Below, in pieces: positions 1-8,573 of a DNA stretch of 20,000 bases. Under the pieces are notes generated by a model. The model ran no database searches. It was not told the DNA's origin and saw only the letters and a list, made by a program, of their open reading frames with translations. Location of the stretch: the NCBI GenBank assembly GCA_905221605.1, contig CAJNDS010000840.1:1-20000 (forward strand), in the 5' to 3' direction. The stretch is from Symbiodinium natans. Taxonomy: Eukaryota > Sar > Dinophyceae > Suessiales > Symbiodiniaceae. Position 1 is the stretch's first letter; each line of letters starts with the position of its first letter. The translations under genes and the position numbers were made by a program.

Positions 1-1090
1 AAATTCCTTAAATTCCGAAAATAGCCCTAATTCAGGAATTTAAGGAATTTAAGGAATTTAAGGAATTTAAGGAATTTAAGGAATTTAAGGAATTTAAGGA
101 ATTTAAGGAATTTAAGGAATTTAAGGCATTTAAGGAATTTAAAAAATTTCAATTTAGGCCCAGAACCAATTTAATTTAATTTAGGAATTTAAGGAATTTA
201 AGGAATTTCGGCCTCTTTAAATTCTTTAAATTCCTTAAATTCCTAAATTAAATTCAATTGGTTCTGGGCCCTAATTTAAAATTTTATAAATTCCTTAAAA
301 TCCTTAAATTTCTTAAATTCCTAAATTAGGGCTAATTTAGGAATTTAAGGAATTTAAAGAACTTAGGCCTCTTTAAATTCTTTAAATTCTCTAAATTCCT
401 TAAATTCCTAAATTAGCCGTAACTTAGGAATTTAAGGAATTTAAGGAATTTAAGGAATTTAAGGAATTTATAAAGGAATTTATAAAAATTTTAAATTACG
501 GCCCAGAACCAATTTAATTTAATTTAGGAATTTAAGGAATTTAAGGAAGTTCGGCCTCTTTAAATTCTTTAAATTCCTTAAATTCCTAAATTAGCCCTAA
601 TTTAGGAATTTAAGGAATTTAAAGAATTTAGGCCTCTTTAAATTCCTTAAATTCCTTAAATTCCTAAATTAAATTAAATTGGTTCTGGGCCCTAATTTAA
701 AATTTTATAAATTCCTTAAATTCCGTAAATTCCTTAAATTCCTAAATTAGGGCTAATTTAGGAAATTAAGGAATTTAAAGAATTTAGGCCTCTTTAAATT
801 CTTTAAATTCCTTAAATGCCTAAATTAGCCCTAATTTAGGAATTTAAGGAATTTAAGGAATTTAAGGAACTTAAGGAGTTTAAGGAATTTATAAAATTTG
901 AAATTACGGCCCAGAACCAATTAAATTTCATTTAGGAATTTAAAGAATTTAAAGAATTTAGGCCTGTTTAAATTCTTTAAATTCCTTAAATTCCTAAATT
1001 AGCCCTAATTTAGGAATTTAAGGATTTAAAAAAATTTAAATTAAGGCCCGGCCTCCTTAAATTCTTTAAATTCCTTAAATTCCTAAATTC
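1..1090. repeat. AT-rich 9-mer (GGAATTTAA) array in alternating inverted blocks
   Basis: The whole stretch is built from the 9-mer GGAATTTAA and its complement, with the purest run near 37-133. It has a higher order. The tag GGCCCAGAACC occurs forward at 157, 500 and 908 and as its complement GGTTCTGGGCC at 260 and 681, so blocks alternate head-to-head and tail-to-tail. Short palindromes of the form CCTAAATTAG-CC-CTAATTTAGG mark block centres, for example near 583 and 825. No open frame of note is present. It is satellite-like DNA that should fold back on itself. I do not recognise the family. Confidence 0.9.
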
Positions 1091-1145
1091 TGCTTGAAGA
1101 AGCCAAGCCACACGCCAAATAGTACATAAAGGTCCTTCGTACTGA
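1091..1145. other. Short unique spacer
   Basis: About 55 bases of non-repetitive sequence separate the AT-rich array from the telomere-like tract. I see no gene or motif in it. Confidence 0.5.
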
Positions 1146-1510
1146 GGGGTTTAGGGGTTCAGGGGTTCAGGGGTTCAGGGTGTTGGGTTTAGGGGATTTT
1201 TTGGGGTTTGCTGGGACATTTAGGGCTAAGGGCATTTTAGGGCTCAGGGCCTTTTAGGGATCAGGGCTTTTTTAGGTTTTAGGGCTTTTCAGGGTTTAGG
1301 GCTTAGCGCTTTTCAGGGTTAAGGCCTCTTTTGGAGGGTCTAGGGTTTAGGGTCTTTTAGGGCTTGGGGGCTTTTTAGGGTTTAGGTCTTTTCAGGGCTT
1401 AGGGCCTTTTAGGGATCAGGGCTGTTTAGGGTTTAGGGCTTTTTGGGGTTTAGGGCTCAGGGCTTTTTTAGGGTTTTGGGCTGTTTAGGCTTGAGGGTTC
1501 TGGGTTAAGG
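1146..1510 (+). repeat. Degenerate telomere-like tract (TTTAGGG/TTCAGGG/GCTTAGGG variants)
   Basis: Imperfect units around AGGG recur, such as TTTAGGG, TTCAGGG, TTTTAGGGC and CTTAGGGC. The tract begins with three copies of GGGGTTCA. Units range from about 7 to 20 bases and include a loose longer pattern, TTTTAGGGCTTAGGGCC. It looks like an old, decayed array of the heptamer that is well preserved elsewhere in the window. Confidence 0.75.
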
Positions 1511-1515
1511 GCTAA

Positions 1516-2440
1516 CAGCGGGGGGTTGGGGGGGGCGCAGCCCCCCCCCCATTTGCAAACACAATGCTCGCACGGCTTCAACAAGATCCACATACTTTGA
1601 AGTACACTTTGCACAGCTTTAAAACCAAAAAATGCAGGGGGGTTGGGGGGGTGCATGTACGATGGGTTTCAACAAGGTTCATATGGGTCATGTGCCTTGA
1701 AGCATGCTTGCGCGGCCAAAAAACAGTGGGGGGTTGGGGGGGGGGCACAGCCCCCGCCCCCCCATTTGCAAACACAATGCTCGATGAAGCACGCTTGCAC
1801 AGCATATTTAACTTTGAAGCATGCTTCTGCACGGCTTTGAAGAGAAAAAAAACAACGCAGCGGGGGGTTGGGGGGGGCGCAGCCCCCCCCCCATTTGCAA
1901 ACACAATGCTCGCACGGCTTCAACAAGATCCACATACTTTGAAGTACACTTTGCACAGCTTTAAAACCAAAAAATGCAGGGGGGTTGGGGGGGTGCATGT
2001 ACGATGGGTTTCAACAAGGTTCATATGGGTCATGTGCCTTGAAGCATGCTTGCGCGGCCAAAAAACAGTGGGGGGTTGGGGGGGGGGCACAGCCCCCGCC
2101 CCCCCATTTGCAAACACAATGCTCGATGAAGCACGCTTGCACAGCATATTTAACTTTGAAGCATGCTTCTGCACGGCTTTGAAGAGAAAAAAAACAACGC
2201 AGCGGGGGGTTGGGGGGGGCGCAGCCCCCCCCCCATTTGCAAACACAATGCTCGCACGGGGTTTTTCCAACACAACACGGCGCAGCCCCCCATTTGCAAA
2301 CACACACGATGGGCTTTTCAACAAGATTCATATGTTTTGCAGCACGCTTGCACGGCTAAAAATAAACAGCGGGGGGGTTGGGGGGGGGCGCAGCCCCCCC
2401 CCATTTGCAAACACAATGCTCGTACGATGGGCTTCACTCG
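1516..2440. repeat. 342-bp tandem repeat with G/C-run hairpins
   Basis: Two nearly identical 342-bp units lie at 1516-1857 and 1858-2199. A partial third unit (2200-2259) and two shorter derived pieces reach about 2440. Each unit contains two copies of a cassette: a G run with a TT interruption, then CGCAG or CACAG, then a C run, then ATTTGCAAACACAATGCTCG. Between cassettes are variants of AAGCATGCTTGCACGGC, which contains the palindrome AAGCATGCTT. The open frames on both strands here are repeat read-through, because the same peptides repeat at the 342-bp period. I do not recognise the family. Confidence 0.9.
1528..1548. other. G-run/C-run hairpin (type example)
   Basis: Eight Gs plus C (1528-1536), the loop GCA, then G plus eight Cs (1540-1548) give a 9-bp, all-G:C stem. 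The same hairpin recurs near 1870 and 2212 and in variant form near 1741, 2083, 2280 and 2385. It could also form a G-quadruplex on one strand and an i-motif on the other. Confidence 0.7.
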
Positions 2441-2445
2441 AACTC

Positions 2446-2947
2446 GAACTCGATTCCGCAGCGGTCTGGTCTGACCTACTAGCTAGCTGTAGTTCATGAC
2501 ATATGTCACGGCCGCTCTGTGGCGGCGGTTAACAGCTTCGGGTATGGACAGCAAGAGACGTCCTGCAGGAACCGGAGTTCAACTAGACTGCAGGCAAAAC
2601 GGTCTCAAGCGCAACAGAGCCTACCTGGACCTACCGTAAACAGGAAAGAAACGCGCACTCACAAGCTCAAATATACAGTGTATGTACAGGAGATACTATA
2701 CTACGGCCGGTCTCACAGTTCGCTCACTCACAGGGCTAAACAGTGTGGGCACGCATGTGCCGCAAATGTCCGGGGGCCGATGAAAGAACGGCACCCCCCG
2801 TGCTGATGGAACAACGCATGGCTGCATTTGGTGGCATGGTTGAAAAAAGGACTCGGTACACTAAAGAAGAAGAGCAAAAACACTCAGGGAGAGTATAGCC
2901 ATCTCATTTTCTCATCGCTCAAGACTCCGTAGCTGGGCGATCTGGGC
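2446..2947. other. Unique sequence, no gene recognised
   Basis: This is non-repetitive DNA of mixed composition. A 95-codon open frame runs from about 2519 to 2806 on the plus strand, but the peptide matches no family I know and has no evident domain. Nothing else stands out beyond a CGGCCGCTCTGTGGCGGCGG stretch near 2507. Confidence 0.4.
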
Positions 2948-3204
2948 ATGAGATGCTGGTATCATGGCGCTGTGGCCGGAAGGTCGGCTTCACATGTGCC
3001 TTCCCTGTACATAAGAACAGAGACAAAAGACTCAGACAGGGTTGCTAGCCTGTCCCCCCGTGCACCCGAGAGGGGGGTGCACCCCCGCTTCTGTGAGAAA
3101 AATAAGCTCTCATCGTCAGGCCGATCCGCCTTCCACGATGGGCTTCAACAAGACGCATCGGCTTTGAAGCACCGCGGTGGTAAAACCCCAAAACTACCAA
3201 TCCG
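2948..3204. other. Unique sequence leading into the 143-bp repeat
   Basis: Mostly unique DNA. At 3137-3154 it carries CGATGGGCTTCAACAAGA, also present at about 2308 and in diverged form at 1661 and 2003 inside the 342-bp repeat. A GCATCGGCTTTGAAGCAC tail follows, as in that repeat. The open frame entering the tandem array from here is not convincing coding sequence. Confidence 0.5.
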
Positions 3205-3945
3205 GAGGCCGGGCGCGTTTTTTTTTTGCTGTGGAGGCGCGGGCTCACTCACTCACTTGTTGGTCTGCCCTGGCTGCGTACTCGTCCCTCGCCAGGGCGC
3301 GTTTTTTTTGTTGCTGTGGAGGCCGGGCGCTTTTTTTTTTTTTGCTCCGGAGGCCGGGCGCGTGTTTTTTTCTTGCTGTGGAGCCGCGGGCTCACTCACT
3401 CACTTGTTGGTCTGCCCTGGCTGCGTTCTCCTCCCTCGCCAGGGCGCGTTTTTTTTTTGGCTGTGGAGGCCGGGCGCGTTTTCTTTTTTGCTCCGGAGGC
3501 CGCGCGCGTTTTTTTTTTGCTGTGGAGGGTTCACTCACTCACTTGTTGGTCTGCCCTGGCTGCGTACTCCTCCCTCGCCAGGGCGCGCTTTTTTTTGCTG
3601 TGGGGGCCGGGCGCGTTTTTTTTTTTGCTCCGGAGGCCGGGCGCGTTTTTTGTTGCTGTGGAGGCGCGGGCTCACTCACTCACTTGTTGGTCTGCCCTGG
3701 CTGCGTACTCGTCCCTCGCCAGGGCGCCTTTTTTTTTGCTGTGGAGGCCGGGCGCGTTTTTTTTTATTTTTGCTCCGGAGGCCGCGCGCGTTTTTTTCTT
3801 GCTGCGGAGGCGCGGGCTCACTCACTCACTTGTTGGTCTGCCCTGGCTGCGTACTCGTCCCTCGCCAGGGCGCGTTTTTCTTTTTGCTGTGGAGGCCGGG
3901 CGCGTTTGTTTTTTGCTCCGGAGGCCGCGCGCGTTTGCTTGCCAG
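3205..3945. repeat. ~143-bp tandem repeat with hairpins and oligo-T tracts
   Basis: Five units are marked by CTCACTCACTCACTTGTTGG starting at 3244, 3391, 3530 (first base changed), 3671 and 3817, giving spacings of 147, 139, 141 and 146. Each unit continues with TCTGCCCTGGC, a 16-base loop and GCCAGGGC, then GCG, an oligo-T tract of about 7-12, GCTGTGGAGGCCGGGCGC, a second oligo-T, and GCTCCGGAGGCC. The unit carries no stop in several frames, so long open frames run through it in all three plus frames, encoding Phe- and Arg-rich repeats. I regard these as artefacts of the repeat. Confidence 0.9.
3267..3298. other. 8-bp inverted repeat inside each 143-bp unit (type example)
   Basis: GCCCTGGC (3267-3274) and GCCAGGGC (3291-3298) are perfect complements around a 16-base loop. 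The pair recurs in all five units, for example at 3414-3421 with 3438-3445. The loop differs at a few bases between units while both arms are kept. Confidence 0.8.
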
Positions 3946-5160
3946 GGAGCCTCTTGGGCCGCGTTACGAGCAAACGTCTCCCCTTGCAAGAGCACATCTG
4001 CCACTGATGCACCATGGCATGGTCAAAACTGAGTCAAAACACATGCTTTTGACATTCGTACTGGCTTGCCTGGATGGCTCGCTGCTTCAGTTGGTTGACG
4101 TAGTCCAGATACGCCTGGTGGTCACCTCCAGGACTTGCTGCTTCTTTTCACTCAGGGCGGCAACAGACGCAAGGGGAGGGGCAAACAGCAGAAAGGAAGC
4201 TTTGTGTCAGGAATATGACATTGGTAGCCGGAAGCTGGAGCTTGGGCATCGGAGAAGGAGGGGAAGCCTTGGCCTGAGAGGTGGATTGCAGTCTCTGAAG
4301 CCTACGGCGCTGCGTGAGATCATGCTGTTCCCATCTCCTCATCCTCAGCCAGTATGCGCAGGGAAAGATCCTGCTTCCGCTTTTCATATGTCATGTTAAG
4401 CGAGGAGCCGCACAATGCTGCTGCAGAGGATTTTGCGCCATTTGACAAGGCGTGTGGCCTCGTCATCATGCTAGGGAGATGCCCTGCACTCAAGATTTTC
4501 TGAAGAAATCTGGTCAGTTGCAGTCGGTGCGAGAGAAGAACTCTTACCAACTACAGTAGGACGTTGCAGTGTCCCCTGCTGTTGCCAGCGATGTGTCGGA
4601 CGCATCTGCAGAGTACATAGCACCCGTCTGGCTGAGGACCCCATGGAGCCACACGGAGCCCCATTCAAACCACAGAAAAACACAGGTCCGGATTCAAGCC
4701 CATTGGGCAGATGTGATTGTAGGAGTCCTGGCCTGGACAAAGCGCCGAAACAGGTTGCGACACAACAGGAGCTGAAAAAGTGGCGTGGAGGAAACCAGCC
4801 CGTTTGACTGCCAGCTGACTTCCACCTGAGAAATTCACTGAGAAACCCTGTCTGCAAGCCTTATGAATAAGGCAGTAGCGCTTTTCAGGGCGTTAGTTTT
4901 CATTGGGCTTCGCATAGTCGCATGCAACTCCACTCTACGCTGGAAAAGAGCGATTTGCCAATACTGCCCCTTCCCCACAACTAGCGGCCTTCTGTCGGAA
5001 GTGTCCTGAGTTTGTTTAGCCATACTGGCGCCAGTAAACTCTAGCACCAAACCACGCGCGCAACGCCTCAAGGTCCGAGGGCCCTGCGAATGCATTGCCC
5101 CACATCAAGACCATCGGCTCGTCGTCGCCCGCCTACCCAGGGCTGCTGTTGGGTTTCAGG
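3946..5160. other. Unique sequence with weak minus-strand coding potential
   Basis: This 1.2-kb segment lacks tandem repeats. On the minus strand several overlapping open frames occur, at 4471-4857, 4320-4550, 4148-4387 and 4835-5095. Parts look protein-like, such as a charged stretch ending in LRILAEDEEMGTA near 4320-4365 and an alpha-helical-looking stretch HQAYLDYVNQLKQRAIQASQ near 4050-4110. These are in different frames and no joining splice sites are obvious. It may be a decayed gene or a gene with short exons. I recognise no family. Confidence 0.35.
4835..5095 (-). CDS. Possible short open frame, unknown product
   Basis: An 86-codon frame starts with ATG at 5095. The peptide has mixed, non-repetitive composition, with TDRRPLVVGKGQYWQ-like and LFQRRVELHATMRSP-like stretches, and no recognisable domain, signal peptide or membrane segment. 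It overlaps the start of the next minus frame (4857) but in a different phase. It could be an exon or chance. I give no function. Confidence 0.15.
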   Translation of the reverse strand: MHSQGPRTLRRCARGLVLEFTGASMAKQTQDTSDRRPLVVGKGQYWQIALFQRRVELHATMRSPMKTNALKSATALFIRLADRVSQ

Positions 5161-5419
5161 GGTTTGAGAGCTCAGGGTCTAAGCCCCCTAAACCCTGCAC
5201 CCTAAACCCTCCATGCCCCAGTCTCCTACGTTTCCTCATTGCTGGAGACCCTGAACCCTAAACCCTAAACCCTAAACCCTTAACCCCAAACGGAAAATCT
5301 GGAAAGACCCCCCGCTGCCCCAAAGTGCCGTCAACACTTGAAGCTATCCGGAAACATCTGACCCCAAAAGTCCGAAACCCCCGCCTTGAAAACAAAAAAC
5401 AAGTATGTATGTATATATG
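5161..5419. repeat. Short CCCTAAA tract with flanking low-complexity sequence
   Basis: CCCTAAA-like units at about 5245-5290 read on the minus strand as TTTAGGG. Loose copies occur at 5187-5212. The rest is unique, ending in a GTAT-rich run (5403-5419) that abuts the next array. No gene seen. Confidence 0.7.
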
Positions 5420-5540
5420 TTTAGGGTTTAGGGTTTAGGGTTTAGGATTTAGGGTTTAGGGTTTAGGGTTTAGGGTTTAGGGTTTAGGGTTTAGGGTTTA
5501 GGGTTTAGGGTTTGGGGTTTGGGGTTTAGGGTTTAGGGTA
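5420..5540 (+). repeat. TTTAGGG array
   Basis: About 17 tandem heptamers, nearly perfect, with one ATTTAGG and two TTTGGGG variants. The array is bordered on the left by GTATGTAT repeats and on the right by a GATGTAGATATAGAG purine/TA-rich stretch (5541-5568). Confidence 0.95.
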
Positions 5541-5905
5541 GATGTAGATATAGAGATATAGATGTATAGTACTGATTTGTTGTTTACGGGCCGTCTTACT
5601 CCGGGGTTGGGCGATGCTGGAAATACTGCGGGGTTGGGGGATCTAGGGTTTAGGGTTTAGGGTTTAGGGCGAGGAGTAGACTGGGCGAGGAGAAGTGCTT
5701 TGCATGTGTTTAGCTAAAATCGAACAACCCCACACATGGAGGGTCGCGAAAAAGAAACCGCTCATTCAATACGCCCGCGCCTACACTACCCCGAAATCTC
5801 CAGAAATTATGACCGTTGGGCCTTGGCAGTCTCCTTGTACTGGGCGATGTTCTTTCGTGCACGGGCCTAGGAAACCCTTCCCCTGGCACAAGCCCGGCCC
5901 TGTAG
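5541..5905. other. Low-copy segment related to 7000-7434, with a short TTTAGGG tract
   Basis: CGGGGTTGGGCGATGC and CGGGGTTGGGGG (5600-5642) precede four TTTAGGG units at 5643-5670. GGGCGAGGAG and GGGCGAGGAGAAG follow, then an AGCTAAAATCGAAC block at 5712-5744. The same order occurs at 7000-7434. A 74-codon plus frame at 5695-5919 runs through it, but its peptide is unremarkable and I do not call it a gene. Confidence 0.6.
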
Positions 5906-6004
5906 GGATTAGGGTTTAGGGTTTAGGGCTTAGGGCTTAGGGTTTAGGGTTTAGGGTTTAGGGTTTAGGGTGTAGGGTTTAGGGTTTAGGGTTTAGGGTT
6001 TAGG
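5906..6004 (+). repeat. TTTAGGG array
   Basis: About 14 heptamers with GATTAGGG, CTTAGGG and TGTAGGG variants near the left half and centre. Confidence 0.95.
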
Positions 6005-6313
6005 GCAGCAGACTTGGTTCGGGGCGCTTAGGGACTCGGGCTTGGGACCCCAGCAGCTTTTCTGGTGACTTGGTGTTGCCTGAAACCCCTACTCTCCCAG
6101 ACAACATGTTCAGGGTTTAGGGTTTAGGGTTTAGGGTTTAGGATTTAGGGTTTAGGGCTTAGGGTTTAGGGATTAGGGATTAGGGATGATCCCAAACCAA
6201 GCTTACATCCGATGATACCCCAAACAGAGCCTAGACCCAAGAGTAACCTAGGAAGAGAAAGGGTGCCTTCTTGGTGTAAAGGCGCATTATAGGGGACCTA
6301 AGCCCTAAAAAAG
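6005..6313. other. Unique segments around a TTTAGGG array (6112-6187)
   Basis: 6005-6111 is unique. 6112-6187 holds about ten heptamers, ending in GATTAGGG variants. 6188-6313 is unique, with no supported gene. Confidence 0.7.
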
Positions 6314-6368
6314 TGTAGCCCTAAACCCTAAACCCTCAACCCTAAACCCTAAACCCTAAACCCTGAAC
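6314..6368 (-). repeat. CCCTAAA array (minus-strand TTTAGGG)
   Basis: About seven heptamers, inverted relative to the array at 6112-6187. Confidence 0.9.
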
Positions 6369-6657
6369 CCCAAAAAGTGGGTGAAGTTCTAAGTACGGGC
6401 CTACTCCGCATTCTCGAACCCTCAGAAGTCGGCGTGAGTGAGGTCTTCGTTCCATTTGCAATGTGTGTCTTCTCGCATCGCCCTCAGAAGTAGGTGTGAG
6501 GCGCCTACTGTTTTGTATAGCAATTGGGGCGCATTCCTGGAATCCTAGGAAGCTCTTGTTCCGAACCCAACAAAGAAGCTCCCAGGGTCGAAACGGGGCT
6601 CAGGAAGTGATCCAGCTCGCTGTTGATGAACCTCACGCTGCTTCTTGGTAGATAAGG
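6369..6657. other. Unique segment with a short direct repeat
   Basis: CCCTCAGAAGT followed by GGCGTGAG or GGTGTGAG occurs twice, at about 6418-6438 and 6480-6500. A 62-codon plus frame (6463-6651) crosses the segment, but I see no domain and do not call it a gene. Confidence 0.4.
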
Positions 6658-6726
6658 GCTCAGGGTTGAGGGATGTCTAGGGTTTGGGGTTTAGGGTTTG
6701 GGGTTTAGGGTTTAGGGCTTAGGGAT
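6658..6726 (+). repeat. Mixed TTTAGGG/TTTGGGG tract
   Basis: About eight telomere-like units alternate between TTTAGGG and TTTGGGG. Confidence 0.85.
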
Positions 6727-6734
6727 GTTGGTCG

Positions 6735-6900
6735 GAACTGTACAGGGTTCGGGTCCCAAGAAGTTTTGGCCGGGTTTTGAGCGAAAGTCTGGGGCAGGTT
6801 TTGGGCAGTTTTCTTTTTTTGCCGCCTAACCTTTTTAAACCCTTCAGAGCATCTGGTAGGGGGCCTCTGGGAGGAGGGCATCTGGGATGAGGCGAGAAAA
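6735..6900. other. Low-copy block shared with 17841-17894
   Basis: AGTTTTGGCCGGGTTTTGAG and GCGAAAGT (about 6760-6787) closely match AGTTTTGGGCGGGTTTTGGG and GCGAAAGT at about 17855-17894. Both blocks lie just right of a TTTAGGG tract and after AGGGTTC. A minus-strand frame across it encodes a Lys/Gln/Pro-rich peptide of no known family. Confidence 0.6.
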
Positions 6901-7307
6901 TACAACCCCCAAAAACCTACACCCTACAACCCTCAATGCCCCAGAACCATAAAAAAAACACATAAATAAACAAATATTTTACTTCGAACATCCCCACCCT
7001 CTCTTGGTAGAGATACTCTGCGGGTTGGGCACTCCAGCAACACTCTGGGGCTGGGCACTCTGGGGACAATCTGGGTTGGGCACTCGAGGGAGACTCTGGG
7101 GTTGGGCGCACTCCGAGGACACTCTGGGGTTGGGCACTCCAGGGTTGGGCCTCTGAGGTTGGGCACTTCAGGGAGACTGTGGGGTGGGAGACATGGGAGA
7201 CTCTGGGGCTGGGCACTCCGGGAACACTCTGGGGTTGGGCACCCTAGGGAGACTCTGGGGTGGGTTTTCTGGGGTTGGGCACTCCAAGAGTTGGGCACTC
7301 CAGGGAC
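6901..7307. repeat. Degenerate GGGTTGGGCACTC tandem repeat (7018-7300)
   Basis: 6901-7017 is AT-rich spacer. From about 7018 to 7300 the motif CTCTGGGGTTGGGCACTC recurs roughly ten times at irregular spacings of about 14-33 bases. The Ser/Pro/Thr-rich minus frames and Gly-rich plus frames here repeat with the motif and are read-through, not genes. Confidence 0.8.
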
Positions 7308-7382
7308 GGGCGAGGAGAAGAGTTCCAGGCGAGGCGAAGAGTTCCGGGCGAGGAGAAGAGTTCCGGGGGAGGAGAAGAGTTG
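7308..7382 (+). repeat. ~20-bp tandem repeat GGGCGAGGAGAAGAGTTCC
   Basis: Four imperfect copies of a 19-20-bp purine-rich unit. A related GGGCGAGGAG pair sits at 5668-5696. Confidence 0.85.
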
Positions 7383-7475
7383 AGCTTAAAATCTAACAAC
7401 CCCACACCGAGGGTGGGGAACAACAAAAAAAACTTAATCCCTAAACCCCAAACATTGCAAGAACCCTCAATCTCC
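7383..7475. other. Block shared with 5712-5744, then unique
   Basis: AGCTTAAAATCTAACAACCC followed by CACACCGAGGGT (7383-7414) matches AGCTAAAATCGAACAACCCC followed by ACACATGGAGGGT at 5712-5744. Confidence 0.7.
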
Positions 7476-7673
7476 CCAAAACCCTAAACCCTAAACCCTA
7501 AACCTCAACCCTCAACCCTAAACCCTAAACTCCAAACCCTAAACCCTCCGTGCAAGAAGGGCCCAGGAGCCAGTCGTGGGCGTCAACGAAGCTCGAGCCT
7601 CATGGTGTGGTAAGGGTTCGGGGGCTCTCTCAGCAGCGGCTGCTTTAGGTTCAGGGTTTGGGGGCTCATTTAA
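7476..7673 (-). repeat. CCCTAAA tract (7476-7552) and unique spacer
   Basis: About ten heptamers with CCTCAACC variants, then about 120 bases of unique sequence up to the long array. No gene seen. Confidence 0.85.
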
Positions 7674-8118
7674 GTTTGGGGTTTAGGGTTTAGGGTTAGG
7701 GTTTAGGGTTTAGGGTTTAGGGTTTAGGGTTTAGGGTTTAGGGTTTAGGGTTTAGGGTTTAGGGTTTAGGGTTTAGGGTTTAGGGTTTAGGGTTTAGGGT
7801 TTAGGGTTTAGGGTTTAGGGTTTAGGGTTTAGGGTTTAAGGGTTTAGGGTTTAGGGTTTAGGGTTTAGGGTTTAGGGTTTAGGGTTTAGGGTTTAGGGTT
7901 TAGGGTTTAGGGTTTAGGGTTTAGGGTTTAGGGTTTAGGGTTTAGGGTTTAGGGTTTAGGGTTTAGGGTTAGGGTGTTTAGGGTTTAGGGTTTAGGGTTT
8001 AGGGTTTAGGGTTTAGGGTTTAGGGTTTAGGGTTTAGGGTTTAGGGTTTAGGGTTTAGGGTTTAGGGTTTAGGGTTTAGGGTTTAGGGTTTAGGGTTTAG
8101 GGTTTAGGTAGGGTTTAA
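7674..8118 (+). repeat. Longest TTTAGGG array (~440 bp)
   Basis: About 62 heptamers, almost perfectly regular. Interruptions are a missing T near 7690, an extra A near 7838 and a GTTAGGGTG slip near 7966-7975. It ends in degraded TTTAGGTAGGGTTTAAGG. Its purity suggests recent expansion. Confidence 0.97.
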
Positions 8119-8535
8119 GGTTTGGCTCGGATTTTCGGGTCTCTCTTCTGCAGGCGAAGAGGCTAAGGAGGTGCGACCACGCCGGCATGAGTCCCACCAT
8201 ATTCCTTTCAGGCATGGCCACAGGGGCCTCTTGATTCAGAAATGGATATTTGGGGGTTTACGATACTAAGGGTACCTTATTGGGGACCTTATTCGACGGG
8301 GATCCGATTATTTGGGGGCCTATGTTAGGGGCCCCTTATTTTCGTGAACCCCCATGTTGCATGTTTTCAAGGGGGACTGTAAAGGGATCATATTCTTGAC
8401 GATCAGGCTCCTGCACAATCCTTCTGGCTATGGCGTCCTCAGTCGCAACACCACCTCGTGATGCAAAAACCCTAGACCCCTCAACCCCAAACCCTGAGGG
8501 TTTATGGGGTGCCTGCGCATCCTTTTCCATAAACT
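8119..8535. other. Unique segment with a ~100-bp inverted-repeat element
   Basis: Contains the inverted pair GGGGGTTTACGA (8252-8263) and TCGTGAACCCCC (8342-8353), 11 of 12 complementary. It encloses repeated CCTTATT and ATTTGGGGGCC-like pieces. The 64-codon minus frame (8336-8530) runs into telomere-like sequence and is not persuasive. Confidence 0.5.
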
Positions 8536-8573
8536 CTAACCCTAAACCCTAAACCCTAAACCCTAAACCCTAA
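8536..8573 (-). repeat. CCCTAAA array
   Basis: About five heptamers, grading directly into the CCCCAAA block. Confidence 0.9.

Noticed and set aside
1564-2499. Long open frame (311 codons) with Gly/Pro-rich repeats
   Set aside because: It repeats with the 342-bp DNA period and open frames exist on both strands; repeat read-through.
2948-4399. 483-codon plus frame with Phe/Arg/Gly repeats
   Set aside because: All three plus frames are open across the 143-bp repeat; composition follows the oligo-T and GC units.
6933-7298. Ser/Pro/Thr-rich mucin-like protein on minus
   Set aside because: It follows the degenerate GGGTTGGGCACTC tandem repeat; no signal peptide or independent support.
7674-8118. 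True chromosome end
   Set aside because: The array is followed by more than 11 kb of further sequence and by arrays of opposite orientation.
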